NCBI GenBank assembly: GCA_041394725.1
Contig: JAWKHR010000078.1
Location: forward strand, 1-21,090
Reading direction: 5' to 3'
Origin: JAWKHR01 sp041394725
GTDB lineage: Bacteria > Acidobacteriota > Vicinamibacteria > Vicinamibacterales > SCN-69-37
Length of the DNA stretch: 21,090 nucleotides
How positions within the stretch are numbered: the first letter of the stretch is position 1; each line of letters opens with the position of its first letter. Positions 20,665 to 21,090 of the stretch are shown here, one piece after another. The position numbers were made by a program, and so were the translations under genes. The notes beneath the pieces were generated by a model. It saw only the letters and a program-made list of their open reading frames with translations. It did no database searches and was not told the origin of the DNA.

Positions 20665-21090
20665 ATGAAGGCGCAACTGATCAAACGATTCGAAGACGAG
20701 ATCGTGATCCTCGATCGCGAGTTGAAGCACGAGCTGCCGAAGGAGATCCAGCGCGCGCGCGAACTGGGCGACCTGCGCGAGAACGCCGAGTACCAGGCGG
20801 CGAAGGAACGCCAGCGCTTCGTCGAGGCGCGCATCTCGATGCTGCGCAAGCGCGTCAGCGAGATCCAGCTGATGAACCTGGAGCGCATCCCGCACGACCG
20901 CGCCGGGTTCGGCTCGCGCCTCACCGTGGTCGAACACGACCAGGAGACGGTCTACGAACTCGTCATGCCCGAGGACGCGAACCCGGAGCAGGGGCTGATT
21001 TCCGTCGCGTCGCCGATCGGTCGGGCGTTGTCCGGCCGGCAGGAAGGGGACGAGGTCGAGGTGCGGACGCCCGCGGGCGCGCGCGTCTTC
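20665..21090 (+). CDS. greA: Transcription elongation factor GreA (3' end outside window)
   Basis: Binds the RNA polymerase secondary channel and stimulates cleavage of backtracked RNA. 142 codons are visible; GreA is usually about 158, so the last 15 or so residues are missing. The N-terminal coiled-coil domain (about 1-72) carries the tip motif GDLRENAEY at 35-43 with the two catalytic acids Asp36 and Glu39. The C-terminal FKBP-like domain includes ISVASPIGRALSGRQEGDEVEV. The usual N-terminal 'MTxxGxxKLxxEL' is replaced by MKAQLIKRFEDEIVILDREL, so it is a somewhat divergent member; a GreA/GreB-family annotation is the cautious form. ATG 20665 lies right behind the promoter candidate with no Shine-Dalgarno sequence, and no upstream start is possible if that promoter is real. 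Confidence 0.92.
   Translation, partial: MKAQLIKRFEDEIVILDRELKHELPKEIQRARELGDLRENAEYQAAKERQRFVEARISMLRKRVSEIQLMNLERIPHDRAGFGSRLTVVEHDQETVYELVMPEDANPEQGLISVASPIGRALSGRQEGDEVEVRTPAGARVF

Noticed and set aside
20580..20924. Upstream extension of the methyltransferase frame antisense to greA
   Set aside because: It overlaps greA coding sequence, lies upstream of the -10 candidate, and has no homology to the family N-terminus. GTG 20579 fits.

Overview
This window is chromosomal core-genome DNA from a high-GC bacterium. GC is roughly 70% by eye, and nearly every third codon position is G or C. It holds fifteen protein genes, two of them cut by the window edges: hisS lacks its 5' end and greA lacks its last codons. 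I see no tRNA, rRNA, CRISPR array, insertion sequence, integrase or phage gene, and no intergenic gap longer than about 130 bases. Gene content and order, SD-poor starts and extended -10 boxes of the TGCTA type would fit Acidobacteriota (for example Vicinamibacteria). That is an inference from memory of similar genomes; Deltaproteobacteria-like lineages are not excluded.

Layout. (1) 1-3597, plus strand: hisS (partial), aspS and a ROK sugar kinase very similar to E. coli Mak. (2) 3661-7232, plus: phoH-like ATPase, ybeY, a CNNM/CorC-type membrane protein and era, tightly overlapped; this is a ribosome-maturation block. (3) 7361-8725, plus: the Mg2+ channel gene mgtE with its own leader, which contains an AT-rich promoter candidate and a perfect 9-bp hairpin. 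(4) 8804-15519, plus: recO, glyQ, glyS and ppdK, all overlapping. (5) 15574-18359, plus: corA and mutL, behind a strong hairpin. (6) 18376-20579, minus: rarA/mgsA and a TrmH/SpoU-family RNA methyltransferase, convergent with mutL. (7) 20665 to the end, plus: greA, divergent from the methyltransferase across an 85-bp intergenic region with two -10 candidates and a 14-bp perfect palindrome.

How the genes relate. Three aminoacyl-tRNA synthetases (His, Asp, Gly), ribosome-assembly factors (YbeY, Era), an RNA methyltransferase and GreA serve translation and transcription. RecO, MutL and RarA serve DNA repair. PPDK and the ROK kinase link to central carbon metabolism. MgtE, CorA and the CorC-type protein all concern Mg2+. 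The order phoH-ybeY-era-recO-glyQ-glyS-(PPDK or its regulator) resembles a long-conserved neighbourhood known from Firmicutes, here with mgtE, corA and mutL added. Seven gene junctions use 4-nt ATGA or GTGA overlaps.

I did not find a clearly new biological system. The most unusual items are a histone-H1-like Lys/Arg/Ala tail of about 53 residues on PPDK, the small hairpin in the mgtE leader, the 14-bp palindrome between the divergent methyltransferase and greA promoters, and the clustering of three Mg2+-related families.
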